NCBI GenBank assembly: GCA_019828595.1 | Contig: JAHQRK010000002.1 | Location: forward strand, 2,914,001-2,978,000 | Length of the DNA: 64,000 bases | DNA from: Aphanomyces cochlioides | Taxonomy: Eukaryota > Oomycota > Saprolegniomycetes > Saprolegniales > Verrucalvaceae | Direction: 5' to 3' | Part shown: positions 22,080-33,096 of the stretch, in pieces | Numbering within the stretch: position 1 is the first letter of the stretch | Layout: every line of letters starts with the position of its first letter | Translations under genes and position numbers: made by a program | Notes under the pieces: generated by a model | Database searches by the model: none | The model's input: the letters and a program-made list of their open reading frames with translations, nothing else | What the model was told of the DNA's origin: nothing

Positions 22080-22605
22080 CGATCTGCAAATCGATCAGCC
22101 AATCAGAATCGAGTATTTACCAAGTTCACGCAAAACACACCTATACACACGTGAATTTTATTTGGCCAATTTACCGTACTTTTCATTTATACTTGACTTC
22201 AGTATGATGGAATCGATTTGGAAATGAACTCAATTTTGGTAGAAAAATACAAATTTGGGTGAAAAAGACAATACTTGAATTCAAATTTGTTCCATCTTTC
22301 CTTAAAAATAGTACACTCTCTCCACTTTGTCATTTCAAGGAAAACTGGTCTATCGTAATTAAACCTTCGACAATTAGACTCCATGGCCTTGCAATGAGCA
22401 CGAGATAGTAATAGATCATCGAAGCTAAACAAATGAGAGCTTGGTCTTATGTTATTTTAAAAGTATTGTCATTTTCAACCAAATTTGTGGTTTTGACCAA
22501 AAAGCGAATTCGTTTTCAAATCGATTTCATAATACTGAAGTGGTGTGTGTCAGTGTGTGTTTTGCGTGAGCCAGGTGGCTGATCGATTCTGATTGGCTGA
22601 AAAAA
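22080..22605. mobile_element. MITE related to the 40.3-43.4 kb transposon
   Basis: Inverted termini CAGCCAATCAGAATCGA at 22096-22112 and its complement at 22583-22599, plus subterminal CACGCAAAACACAC on both sides, bound about 0.5 kb without coding capacity. Its left 190 bp (22079-22275) is nearly identical to 40267-40460 of the two-gene transposon, so it is an internally deleted derivative probably mobilised by that family's transposase. Confidence 0.7.
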
Positions 22606-22860
22606 TTTAATTTTTAATTCTAGCCAATCAGAGAAGCCCGTTCGATTCGGAATCGATTCGAAACCTCGGTGGATTCAAACCGTTCCTCACAATTTTGTAT
22701 CAAAAGCACAATATCAAAAACTTGATATATCCCTTTGGAGAAATGTCCGGATAAGACACATGATCCGGATAACGAAGGTAATCACATAAATTACGCAAAG
22801 CCAACGTAATCATGCGCATTACGGTGGACGCTCGAAATCAATCATGGTCTTTCAAAAACG
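22606..22860 (+). promoter_or_regulatory. Sterol reductase upstream region
   Basis: It contains two TCCGGATAA words (22745-22753 and 22764-22772), about 90-115 bp before the start codon, and a CCAATCAG box at 22623. The arrangement resembles the other promoters with this word in the window. Confidence 0.5.
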
Positions 22861-24310
22861 ATGCAGCGCAATAAGTCAAAGCAGACGGCGCCTCCAGCGG
22901 CACCAGCAGCATCTACGCCATCGTCGGATCATGATAAGAACAAGCCATTCACGTACGACTTTGGTGGACCGATTGGAGCAACGTTTATCATGATCATCCT
23001 GCCGGTGGTTGTTGTCTTCCTCTACGCAGGATGCAATGAAACCTACTGCGTGGACAACCGCTTTGACTTTGCCGAGCTCTTCCAGAACGTCGCGAAGCGA
23101 TTCAATTGGGACGATCTCGTCGATCCACAAGCTATCGCTGTGATCTTTGCCTGGTTTGGGTTTCAAGTTGCCTTGGAGCGACTCGTTCCCGGCACGTACC
23201 ACTCGGGTGTCCAGCTCGCAACGCCCAAGAAGGAGCGATTGACTTACAAAGTCAACGGACACACTTGCTTTTGGCTCTCGATTGCCATTGTCGGTGTCGC
23301 ACATGTCCAAAAGTGGGCTGTTCTCACATACTTGTACGACCACTACCTCCACCTTGCCTTTGGTTCGATCTGCCTCTCCCTGCTCATTAGCATCTTCGTC
23401 TACGTCGTGTCGTTCCGCAGACCTGATGTCCTCTGCGCCGAACAAGGCACGTCGCCATCCTCTGTCTTCAACTTCTTCATCGGCCGCGAACTCAACTTCC
23501 GTACCGCAGCTACAGGCACGTTCGACTTGAAGTACTTTTGCGAACTCCGCCCTGGTCTCATCGGCTGGGCAGTGCTCAACTTGGGCATGGCTGCCAAGCA
23601 ATACGAGCTCCACGGCACGGTCTCCCTCTCCATGTGGTGTGTCGTCTTCTTTCAAAATCTCTACGTCTGGGATGCTCTGTGGCACGAAAAGGTAACATCC
23701 CCCTTGAGTTGTCATGCCTCAAAGTTTTCTAGTGCGTCTTGACGACGATGGATATTACCACGGACGGCTTTGGTTACATGCTTGCCTTCGGAGACTTGAC
23801 GTGGGTGCCATTCACATACTCCTTGCAAGCTCGTTACCTTGTGGCCCGTGACCCGAACCTCAGTGTCCCCGTCATCGTTGCCCTTGTTGCCCTCAATGTT
23901 CTTGGCTATGTCATTTTCCGTGGCGCCAATGCGCAGAAGGACGCCTTCCGCACGGATCCCAACGGCGACAGCGTCAAGCACTTGAAGTGGATGCCCACGA
24001 AGCGCGGCACGAAGCTTTTGATCTCTGGCTGGTGGGGTATGGCGCGTAAGATCAACTACACGGGCGACTGGTTCATGGGCTTGGTACGTGCGATCGCCCT
24101 AGGGCTGCCATGTTGATAGTGTTGATGTAGGCTTGGTGCGCTTTCTGCGGAACGGCTAGCATCATGACGTACTACTACGCAATCTACTTTGCGATTCTCT
24201 TGTGCCATCGCGCATGGCGAGATGACACAAGCTGCCGTGAAAAGTATGGCGACAACTGGACCGAGTACAAGAAGCACGTCAAGTCTGTGTTTTTCCCTGG
24301 TATTCTTTAA
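22861..24310 (+). CDS. ERG4/ERG24-family sterol reductase
   Basis: Three exons (22861-23691, 23733-24083, 24131-24310; introns 41 and 47 nt) give about 453 residues. A Pro/Ala-rich cytosolic leader is followed by several hydrophobic helices ('IGATFIMIILPVVVVFLY', 'WLSIAIVGVAHVQKWAVL', 'SICLSLLISIFVYVVSF'). Family motifs are 'FFIGRELNFR', 'LRPGLIGW', 'MDITTDGFGYMLAFGDLTWVPFTYSLQARYL', seen here as two blocks, 'GWWGMARKINYTGDW', and the C-terminal 'HRAWRDDTSCREKYGDNW'. The family reduces C14 or C7 double bonds of sterols in the ER using NADPH; sequence alone does not decide between delta-14 and delta-7 activity. The usual His in the 'xxRHxNY' signature is Lys here. Sterol reductases fit Saprolegniales, which make sterols, rather than the sterol-auxotrophic Peronosporales. 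The stop codon overlaps that of convergent NRDE2. Confidence 0.88.
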
Positions 24311-27300
24311 GACTCGTAGCGGAGGTAGAGCTCTTTGCTGACGAGGATGCTGAGGATTTCTTGGACATTCTCGTCGGTGAAATAAGGACGAAGGACACGA
24401 ATGCTGTCCAAATACAAAGCTTTGCTCCATGGACATTTGTGAATCGCCCGGTAAAACACTTTGATCGCTTGTTGGACTTGTCCAGCTTGGATTTCAAATC
24501 GCAAGTAGAGGCGCCACAGTAGCGCAGACCTTATGCAACAAGATGAGAATGCTCGTGATGAAAGCATATATACCCTTGGCTGCGCCAACTAACGTTGTCC
24601 ACGGCGTCTTCAAAAACACGGCGGATACGATGAATAGCCACTGAGCCCCATTGATGCACTCCACAGCATGTTGATTCGATGTCCAAGGCATTTGCTTTCT
24701 TCAGGCGATAAACTTCACCAAGAAGAGCCATCAAATGCACCTGTAGAACAGTGAGCTGCGTTCGCAGGTGCTTTGTTGTACCATGGGTGACGCTGCATCA
24801 AAATTTAAGCGGCTGGTGCTATGAGCGAGCTGAACGGCGCGTCGAACGTGTTGATTCATTGTGTTGGATTGCTCAGCGTCGACGAATAAATGGACGAACG
24901 TCGAGTGTTGTGGCATCTGTGTGAACAATTAACGCGGCATGTAATGATTTTCATACCAAGTTCATTGCCAATTGCGTCGTGTGCCGCCACTCACGCGGTG
25001 AGCTTCCAATTCGTTTTAGTAGATCCAGGTAAGCAGCGACGAGCCACTCGACAGCAGAAGACCATCCATCAGGCTCCAGTACTCGCGTCTCGGGCTTGCA
25101 ATTGGATTTGGCAGTGTCGATCCACTTTCTCAAATACCGGCAAGCCGCCGCTCGGCCCTCCACCGCGAGTAGTACAATCGCATGATTGTATACGCAGTAT
25201 ACAAGCGCTGGGCGCTGCAGTGTGTGTAAAGAAGCCTGAGCAGATGCGAGTTTGTTAGCCTCGTCGACTTGTTGTTGAAGTCGAAGCCGAAGTGGTCGCA
25301 TAGCTGATGCTGGGACGATTGTATCGTACGGAGCGTTCTTCTTGTCGAGCTTTTTGCATACTTTGGCCAATGAGTCTGCCCTACATATTCGTCGACCATC
25401 AGATTCAAAGAATTACAACGGACGTACTCTGGGTAGAATGCTTTGTAGACCAGATAGACGCATCGCCACTTGGACTCGTGAGTCACTGTGGAATCGTCAA
25501 AGAGCTCCATACGCAATCGGAGGTAGAGAAATCGATGGCGATCCAGGGAGGATGAGTTGGCCAAGGATTCGATCGTTTTGTCGCAAATGCGGCTCACTTG
25601 CTTGGGATTTCTAAGACTCCACTCTATGATTGTGTATTGCTCCCATAATGCCATGTCTTGCGACGCCGTTGCAAGTAATTGCTTCGCCAATCCACGAGGG
25701 ACTTCAGGGAGATTCAAGTGAATTGCAAGTTTTGTTTCATACTCCATGAGAAGTAAAGGCTGCCTTGTTTGCCACAAAAGATGGCGAATATGTGTCACTC
25801 GACTTGGGTCATCCAGAGCTTCCCGTGTAATCTCCAACCTTTCATGCAACAAAATATGGAGGAGTTCGAACACATCCGCTGAAGGGTGTTTTCGGTGTTG
25901 GAACATCTCAACACATGCTGCAATAATGCCATTTCCACCAGAGATGTTGTCTTGATACAGCCACTCGAGCGCTTCAGCTGGACGACGAGTGCGACTTGTT
26001 ACACCCAAGAGTGATAAATACGACAAGACAAGCTCAGTGTGCCATGTCGAATCCACTTTGAAAAGAAAGGGCTGGATTTCTTCCGAAAGCAAAACACGAT
26101 CAGGCTGCGCTTCGACCCTACGAAATGACTCATGACATGAACCAGGTCAAGGTTTCATTACATGGCAGCATCTTCGGGACTTCGGGCATGAAGAGGACGC
26201 CACTGAGTTGCTTGGAGAATTTCTTCTTCTTGAAGTAAATGGACTTGAACATCGTCAACCGCGACAGGATCAAATTCCAACCGCTCGTCGTGTTTTGCAA
26301 GCTCCTGTTTCTTTTGTTTCTTCACGGGCAAAGGGCGGTTCGACCTCAATTCTCGCAAAATACGTTGGTATTCGACTGTGTCTTGTGCGTCTTGGATTGG
26401 AATACGATATCCGTGCAAATTACTCCAGACATACTCTTCCTCCAACTCCTTTGAGCTCGCATCGTTATCAGCGTCGTCGTCATGAACTTTGTCGCCAGAG
26501 TTTGCATGGTATGGGTCTTTTTTCAAGTGAACAGGAGGCTGCATAACGTCTAGTAATTCTTTATGTACATGCTCGTGCAATCTGTTCATGTACGTCTCCA
26601 TGGACGGCAGCAACTGGGATGAATACTCGGTTTGAATCTCAACTGGAGAAGGTTGGACCTATGCAAATGATGAGCTGGGTCAGAAGAAACGAAAGTACTT
26701 CAATTTCATGCCAGGATGACCAACTGACATGGCCAGATTCGCCGTATCGACGAAGGTCTTGGTCCCAGAATGCTTCAAACGAGTGCTTTAGTGCGCTCAA
26801 AGGCGAGCCGCTCAATTTTAAAGGCATTCCACAATTGAATTCGAGCAAGGCCTGCATCAAGCTAACTCCCCGCTCAGTGTATCCACTCTTGACTTCGAGC
26901 ATGCAGAGTAACCAGAAAAAGAGGATAAGACTCGCTGAAGCACTTGGATTGTTCACCCTAGACAATCGCCGTCAGTCAACAGGTTTGACTTCAGTCTTAT
27001 GAAGTACGTTTGAATGGTTTGGAGGATACGAGCGTAGAGATTTCGCAGGCGAGGTAGGGAAAATTCACTGAATTGCTCTTGTGTCCGATGAATCATCAAA
27101 AACCACAGCATCTCGTTGTCTGGAGCAGCGTGAATTTGCTTTTCAAGATGGGCAACAACTTGCGATTCTTCAGGCAGCTGCAGTGCCATGAGCCATGTAA
27201 TCTTTTTCAACTCGGTGGATGTTGGGTTTGCTTGCAGAGCTTTGTGGAGAATGGATTGCTGTTTTTCCAGCACAACGGAGCGTTGCTTGTGCTTATTCTT

Positions 27301-28075
27301 GACAAAGATGCCTTCGCGCTCTTGGGCTGCAATGTATTTAATCCAAAGCGATATGTTCTACGACATTGGTTAAGAAAGGTGGCATTGCTGGAATATACAT
27401 GAGGCGATGCACGCAAATTTTCGTTGAATCGCTTGTTCTGTGCCATAATATGCTCTTCGAGTCTTTGGTTTTCAGTCTGGAGATTTTCGTCATCGTCAGC
27501 GATGTCTTCAAACGGATCAACAATGATAAAGCTTGCTGATAAATCCAGGGCAGACGAATCTCGAGTCTTCTCTGGGAATGCATAAAGACGTCGATGCGGT
27601 TGGAGCTTTGGATCAAAGTATCGAACTGACGTATCGTTTTCATTGTACTTGCGACGCTTTACGAGATGATACCTGAATATAATATTGAGCGACAAACCAC
27701 AGAGGGCAATTGGGTACCTTGGTGTATCTTTCGCAGCAAGTGTCCCGTAGAAGAGATTCTCCTTGTCGCCACCATGGTCGATTTCAAACACTGCACTTTC
27801 TCGAGTTGGCGGTAGTGGTTTTCGAGTCGGCTCTTTGCGTTCCTCTTTCCTGGGAGAAGCTCGTACAATCTTGGTGGATTTTTCTGATGCTCGTTTCAAA
27901 GCTTCATCTTCGCTGTCGTCACTCAATAGCGCATCCACATATGTCTGCCCAACATTAAGCCAGTCTATTATACGTAGGTTTTAAAAGTCAAACGTAGAAG
28001 AGAAATTTTACCGCGATTCTTCTTCTTCTTGGTGTTGTCGGCTCCATGTTGATTGCGTCCGCCGCCAGAAATCAT
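24307..28075 (-). CDS. NRDE2: NRDE2 nuclear exosome regulator homologue
   Basis: This is a large multi-exon gene. Exon 1 starts at ATG 28075 ('MISGGGRNQHGADN', then poly-Lys); an intron joins it to 'YVDALLSDDSEDE' near 27945. The N-terminal half has the NRDE2 hallmark 'FEIDHGGDKENLFYGTLAAKD'. The middle carries 'NENLRASPHV' then 'HKALQANPTSTELKKITWL' (about 27230). Later exons (26953-26639, 26613-26158, 26092-25390, 25370-24951, 24928-24531, 24588-24307) contain helical HAT/TPR-like repeats ('WLYQDNISGGN', 'WEQYTIIEWSLRNP', 'LWRLYLRFEIQAGQVQQA', 'YRAIHKCPWSKALYLD'). Introns are short; one of 45 nt lies in frame at about 27670-27715. NRDE2 acts in the nucleus, restraining the exosome adaptor MTR4 and affecting splicing. 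TCCGGATAA lies 14 bp upstream of the start. Some internal joins are not fixed. Confidence 0.82.
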
Positions 28076-28284
28076 TTTTGCACTTGCATCCGGATAATGA
28101 AAAGTCATTTAGAGCGTCTTTTCTCAATATTTAAAATATATTTAAAATAGAATTCGTAATTTAAGAACAGTTTTGTGTGAAAATCCAAAGGAAATAGCTG
28201 TTTTAGAATGTATTTAAGAATATATTAGATATGAATTATATAAAATATAGATCTTAAATGTTCTTTTAATGTACTAAACAGTTT

Positions 28285-29657
28285 TCAAACAATATCGGGT
28301 TGAGGAGCAGGAGACGTCAACGTTGGAGTCCGCAATGACTTCTCGTAGAGCCGTTGGCGCAAGCTTTCTCGTTGGAATCGCTCGAGATCTTGTGCTCCTA
28401 GCTGATGGCATTTGCTCCGGACGTCAGGTGCCGCAGATTCAAACAGTTCGCGAATTTTTATGTCGTCCATGCCGGTTCGATTCAAGTACATGCGTTTGAA
28501 GAAATCAAATGGAGTAGTTGGTGGACGTGGTGTTGGAGGAGGGCCGGCTGATCCGGGAGTTGCTGGTTGTAGATTCAAAGGCTGAGGCTTCACGAGCGGC
28601 AGAGTCTGTGTCTTCAACAAGAGTTGTGCGTTGTCAACTCGACGACGCTTGACAAATTGCTCCGCCACGTTATGCAGTGGCGCATAGTGAGATAAATCCT
28701 TGGAGGCATTGGACTTCAAAAAGCCAGAAGCGTCAAAGTTTGGAAAGAGCTCTAAGCGCTGTGGCAGCGAAGGTTTGGCAGGAGGAGTGTCCTCGGTGAT
28801 GACAGTTGGCTCGGACTGCTCTTCGTTCTTCGCTTCATTGACAGAGTTGTTGCTTTGAGATTGCTCGGGCTCCTTGGGAGAGCTGTTGCTTTGAGATTGC
28901 TTGACTTCTTTGGGTGCTACATGAACATGGATACAATAACTTCTTCATCGAGGGCTCTACCTGCACGTTTCAGTTCCAGAGCTTCAGCTGTAGCATTGAA
29001 GTCTTCCACGTCCGAGTCAGGCAAAAGCTCATCATCAGAACCTTGAGGCATGTCGTTATACGCTAAGTACTTCCACAATTCCTGGCATTGTCTGAAGACC
29101 ATGAGAGTCGTTTGCAAAGCTGCTTACCGAGGTTTCAGGTCTAACTGATGTTTTTCCATCATGCGGGTGCACACATCAACCCAATTGATCGCAGCTACAG
29201 TATCAAGATGATGATACGCATGTCAACAATCGTGTATACCTGGGCACGTCGCCTGAGATAATATCGCTGGATCCATGTTCTTGCTTACTTGGTCCAAAAT
29301 TTCCACACACATGAGTTTTGCGTCGGCAACCATGTATTTATCAAGGATGCGGTTGCTTCTTGGAAGAGGCGCCGACATCTCTTCTTCTTTCCCATCGCCT
29401 TCTTTCGATTCCGTACCGTTTGCACTTGGTCTTACTCGTTTCGCTGGTTTCTTCACACCCGACTCGGTTTGTGTTTTGGCACTCTCGACGTGTTCATTCG
29501 TCTCATCTGCTGCATTTGACGCTTGAAGGGTTGCTTCACTGTTCTTCTCTCCCTCTATTTGACTCGTTTCTTCCTCATTGGTCTTGTCCACCTCTCGTCT
29601 CCTGGAGCTATGCCGTGTGCTCAAGTGGAACGGCGTCGACGGCACAACTGTCGGCAT
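28285..29657 (-). CDS. SANT/Myb-like nuclear protein, unassigned
   Basis: Four exons (29657-29240, 29194-29128, 29091-28961, 28916-28285; introns 45, 36 and 44 nt) join in frame to give about 415 residues. The N-terminus is acidic and low-complexity (Glu/Thr/Ser/Lys). The exon 1-3 junctions build 'INWVDVCTRMMEKHQLDL' plus 'RQCQELWKYLAYND', a tryptophan-anchored helical unit resembling a SANT/Myb repeat. A Ser/Gln-rich linker follows, then 'PFDFFKRMYLNRTG' and 'CHQLGAQDLERFQRESL', which recalls an HMG-box-like helix pair, and a Pro-rich tail. A nuclear chromatin or transcription role is inferred. Three CCAAT boxes lie upstream at 29700-29765. Confidence 0.65.
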
Positions 29658-30102
29658 TGCAATTGCTTTGTCCTAAACTACATTAATAACATTTGTACCA
29701 ATCAAGTTTTATTAAATCATTTTATTTTAACCAATCAAATAATTTAAATTTAGCCAATCCAATTGTCTACTACACCTTTTTTCACTTTACTTAAGCCAAA
29801 TATCAGTTTTTTTAGTCTGGATGGGAATAAAAAAAGCCAACTCCACTTCAAGAAAGGCAACAACCATTGAACATAGTCCGTCTGTGGCGAACTCCATTTA
29901 GAAAAAAATCAATGACATTTAAGGTTAATTCGCCATAAAAAGCTAAACGCCAACAACACTTGGAATAAAGTGAATGACACTTCAAAACACGTAGATTTTA
30001 GCGCCCGACTGGCATGTCTTGCAAATCTTGAGCAAGGCCATAAAACCAGTCGAGGCGATTGATGTAACGTTCGTTGCGGTTTGGATCGATTTCTAGGACA
30101 GG

Positions 30103-32039
30103 TCAAATATTGATCAACAATAAAATACCTTGGATGGCTCGCTGAGCAAAATTTTCCAAGAATTGCATTCGGAATTCGAGGCGTGTCAATTGCGGTTCTG
30201 GTGGAAGACCCATGAACGCTGCGAGACTTTCACGAAGAAATGTCTTCACACGCGATTTAACTTGTGACCACATGTTCTCGATGGGGTTAAGCATAGGTGA
30301 GTATGGACTCAACCTTAGCAGAACAGCGTCGCGGAATTCGTCTTCTGCGAATACGTTTTCAAGTCTACAACAGTGTGAGAATAGCCATTTCCCATGATGA
30401 AAATCACCTCGAATGACACGGGGCATTGTCACAAATTTGACAATGTCCTCAAGACCATTGAAATGAGCCTTTGCAGCTCGCAGCATGTTGCGTAACCACT
30501 CATTGGCACGAACGTTCGTATACGAACCTCTTTGGTGATCGATAAATACACCATTTTGCGTTTAAGTTAGATCATGTTTCGATTGATTTAATCTGTTCAA
30601 AAGAATTTAAGGTCAATGACATTTCAATAAACACAACTGCACTTCAATTAAATCTCACTTCCATTAACTGCATTTATAAAAAGTAAATGTCATTTAAAGA
30701 AAGTCCACGCCATCGATGTAAAAGACAACGTCACTTCAAAAAAAGTCAACAACACTTAAAAGAACTTGCAACCTCCAACTCACACCTCGGGGCGGGAAAC
30801 AAATCCATCACTTCTCTAAATATCGGACACATTTGGTGCTTATTAAAACGGCCCAGATAGAAAACATAACCAAAATGAACGCTTGGAGGGAGAATATTTT
30901 TATCCTGGCTTTTAATGATCTAAAATTTTTGTGGATTAACACACAATATCATTCTATGCACCAAAGTCAGTTTGTCGATGGGGCAACGACGCTGGCTTGG
31001 TTTGGATCTTCTCTAAAATCGTCCTTACGACTAACATGTACCAAATATAACTCGCCTCCTGCATGTGAGGGTCACTCAAGTTGCGCAAATTGCTTAATTT
31101 GTAGGTTGCAAGTTCTATAAAGTGTTGTTGACTTTTTTTGATGTGACGTTGTCTTTTACATCGATGGCGTGGACTTTCTTTAAATGACATTGACTTTTTA
31201 TAAATGTAGTTGATGGAAGTAAGATTTAATTGAAGTGCAGTTGTGTTTATTGAAATGTCATTGACCTTAAATTCTTTTGAACAGATTAAATCAATCGAAA
31301 CATGATCTAACTTCAACGCAAAATGGTGTAAAACGCCTTGGCCTGACATGCCACCAATGATATGGAGGTTCTTGCCCTTTTGTGGCGCTGGCCGTACAAT
31401 GCGAACTCGTTCTCCTCGCTTCGATCGGCCCTTTGTTCTCGCAGAGAACAAGTTGAAGTTTGTTTCGTCGATCCATATTGGGATCTTGTCTTGTTCCTTC
31501 AGGGCTCGCAGAGTAGCGACATATTGGCGTCGTTTTTCCTTCACGTCATCGCAGTTCATCTGCAGAGGCTCGTAATGTTGATCCTTGACAGTAAACAGTC
31601 TTCCACTGAGCGCGCGATGGATCGCCGAAAGTGAAACTTGGAGGTTCTCTTCAAGCTGCAGTCGGTCATGAAATTCTTGCAAGGTTGTTGGAGGGTCGCT
31701 TTCCAGCCATTGCTCTAACTTGACGAGCTTTTCTTCGGTCAACAATCTTTGCTTGTGTCCTCCTCGTTTCTTCTCAATGATCTCGTCAAGATCAAGGAAA
31801 TAGCGACAGCTTTTGATCTTGACGCCGTTAGCAACAGCAATGGACTTCCAGTCTCGACTCTCTCGATATGCTTTTTGGATTCTTTTCTTCACGGAGAGTC
31901 TTATTTTCTTGTTTCGGCGTCGGCGAGACACTGGTGTCGACGGCGGCGATGTCAATGTTGTCTTGTTTTGGGCTCTGCATGAGCTGTTCTTTTCGGAAAT
32001 GAGGAAGAACCACAAGAGTTTCGCGCGCGTTTTGCACAT
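30103..32039 (-). pseudogene. DDE transposase split by nested MITE
   Basis: The N-terminal part (about 32039-31329) has a basic region, two helix-turn-helix-like segments ('WKSIAVANGVKIKSCRYFL', 'TLQEFHDRLQLEENLQVSL') and the first catalytic Asp in 'IPIWIDETNFNLFS'. The C-terminal part (30546-30103) resumes with 'FIDHQRGSYTN' and ends with 'LSPYSPMLNPIENMWSQVK', supplying the Glu. Deleting 30549-31328 plus one TA joins 'GMSGQGVL' to 'FIDHQ' in frame. However, the second catalytic Asp region near 30400 is scrambled: the expected Asp-Asn before Cys-His is not found in any single frame, so the enzyme was probably dead independently of the insertion. The start codon is uncertain. Confidence 0.75.
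30549..31328. mobile_element. 780-bp MITE with about 210-bp inverted repeats
   Basis: Termini CACCATTTTGCGTT at 30549 and the complement at 31328 start inverted repeats of about 200 bp (30549-30760 and about 31115-31328), nearly identical over their length. TA flanks both ends (30547-30548 and 31329-31330). The repeats contain the same GTCAAYGNCACTTCAA-type subterminal words as the surrounding 2.7-kb element and a similar CACC-TTTT-GCG terminus. It is therefore a non-autonomous relative inserted into its own family's transposase. The centre (30770-31110) has no credible gene. Confidence 0.88.
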
Positions 32040-32275
32040 CCGTAAAGTGGATACTCAAAAAGCGCGCCAAACTTTGGTGGTGCTTCCTCGGCGATGAAGG
32101 ACACCCGATTTTGGCGATTTCGTTGCACATCGTTGAAGTGGATGCTCAACAAGCACATCAAAAGGCGATTCTCCCTCGGTGAGGAAGCACCACCAAAGTT
32201 TGGCGCGCTTTTTGAGTATCCACTTTACGGATGTGCAGGGAAATCGCCAAAATCGGGTGATCCTTCATCGCTTTG
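32035..32275. repeat. Imperfect palindrome with direct repeats
   Basis: About 55 bp at 32035-32091 (core AAAAAGCGCGCCAAACTTTGG) is repeated in inverse orientation at 32187-32243, and GATGAAGGA-CACCCGATTTTGGCGATTTC at 32090-32117 is repeated inversely at 32246-32275. The order of the two blocks differs between the arms, so it is a rearranged inverted repeat rather than a simple hairpin. It lies at the 5' end of the dead transposase. Confidence 0.7.
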
Positions 32276-32503
32276 AATATAATTGTTTCTTTAAAAGTCG
32301 TTGACTTTATTTGAAATGAAATTGACCTTCGTTTTTCATTCGCATATTAGATTGAAATGGCGTTGACTTTATTATAAATACCTATGGGAGTCCATGATTT
32401 TATTTAAATGCAGTTGAGTATTTTAAAATGTCGTTGATATATTTATTTCTTGCTTGTGCTTATTTTGTTGAAAGATGGACTAGTTTAAGCGCAAAAAGGT
32501 GTA

Positions 32504-33096
32504 GTATAAAATTATTTTTAATTGGATAAAAGTACTTTTAAAAAAATACTTCAATTGAACCAATCAGAATCGCCTAAACCGACCAATGAAATTCGAGTAC
32601 AACGTTGAATCTGAATCTGATCTATCGAAGTTCTTGCTGATGTTCTTTCGGAAGCTGGTCATGCGATCGGACTGTCGTGGCTTGTGCATGAACGGATGCT
32701 ATTCCTTTGACGAGTGTTGGCCAAGCTTACTTCCACGCTGGGTTTTCTATGAATGTCGAGTCAACCACAACGTCACCAATCCAAAAAGACGGGTTGGTGG
32801 CAGCCGAACAAGTCGCTGTGTCGGCCTTGTTCGCTCCTCTGTTGCTATCAAGGAACACAACATGTTTGCATCCCGCTCGGATGCTAGATTCACCAGCATT
32901 CGAGCTCTGAGTCATCGTGCTTGCGGTCCGGAGTTTGACCATGACAACGTCGAGCTCCAGTAACTGTTGATGGACATTTAGACATCGAGTCTACACGATA
33001 CAATCAATATTAATTAGTACTACCCGAGGACACGCAGCTTGACGGGCAGCAGTTAAAATATAACAACGAGACTATAAAATAGGAGCATGCAGCAGT
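32504..33096. other. Intergenic; weak minus-strand protein-like frame
   Basis: A 71-codon minus-strand frame at 32942-32727 reads like protein ('FWIGDVVVDSTFIENPAWK') without a known domain; the plus strand is also open here (32586-32963). Neither can be assigned. CCAAT words flank the region. Confidence 0.2.

Larger units (their letters stand above)
29773..32501 (-). mobile_element. Tc1/mariner-type element, about 2.7 kb, hosting a nested MITE
   Basis: Ends read CACCTTTTT inward from 29773 and, complemented, from 32501. TA dinucleotides flank both (29771-29772 and 32502-32503), as expected for TA target duplication. Both subterminal regions hold arrays of about 20-nt degenerate words of the type GTCAACGACATTTCAAAAA. 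The transposase runs on the minus strand and is split by the MITE 30549-31328. The outer termini match only over about nine bases, so this is an old copy. Confidence 0.7.

Noticed and set aside
22631..22660. GTTCGATTC word resembling a tRNA B box
   Set aside because: No A box, acceptor stem or cloverleaf can be formed around it.
22876..23715. 280-codon minus-strand frame
   Set aside because: Exact antisense of the sterol reductase first exon; the plus strand has clear family motifs and splice sites.
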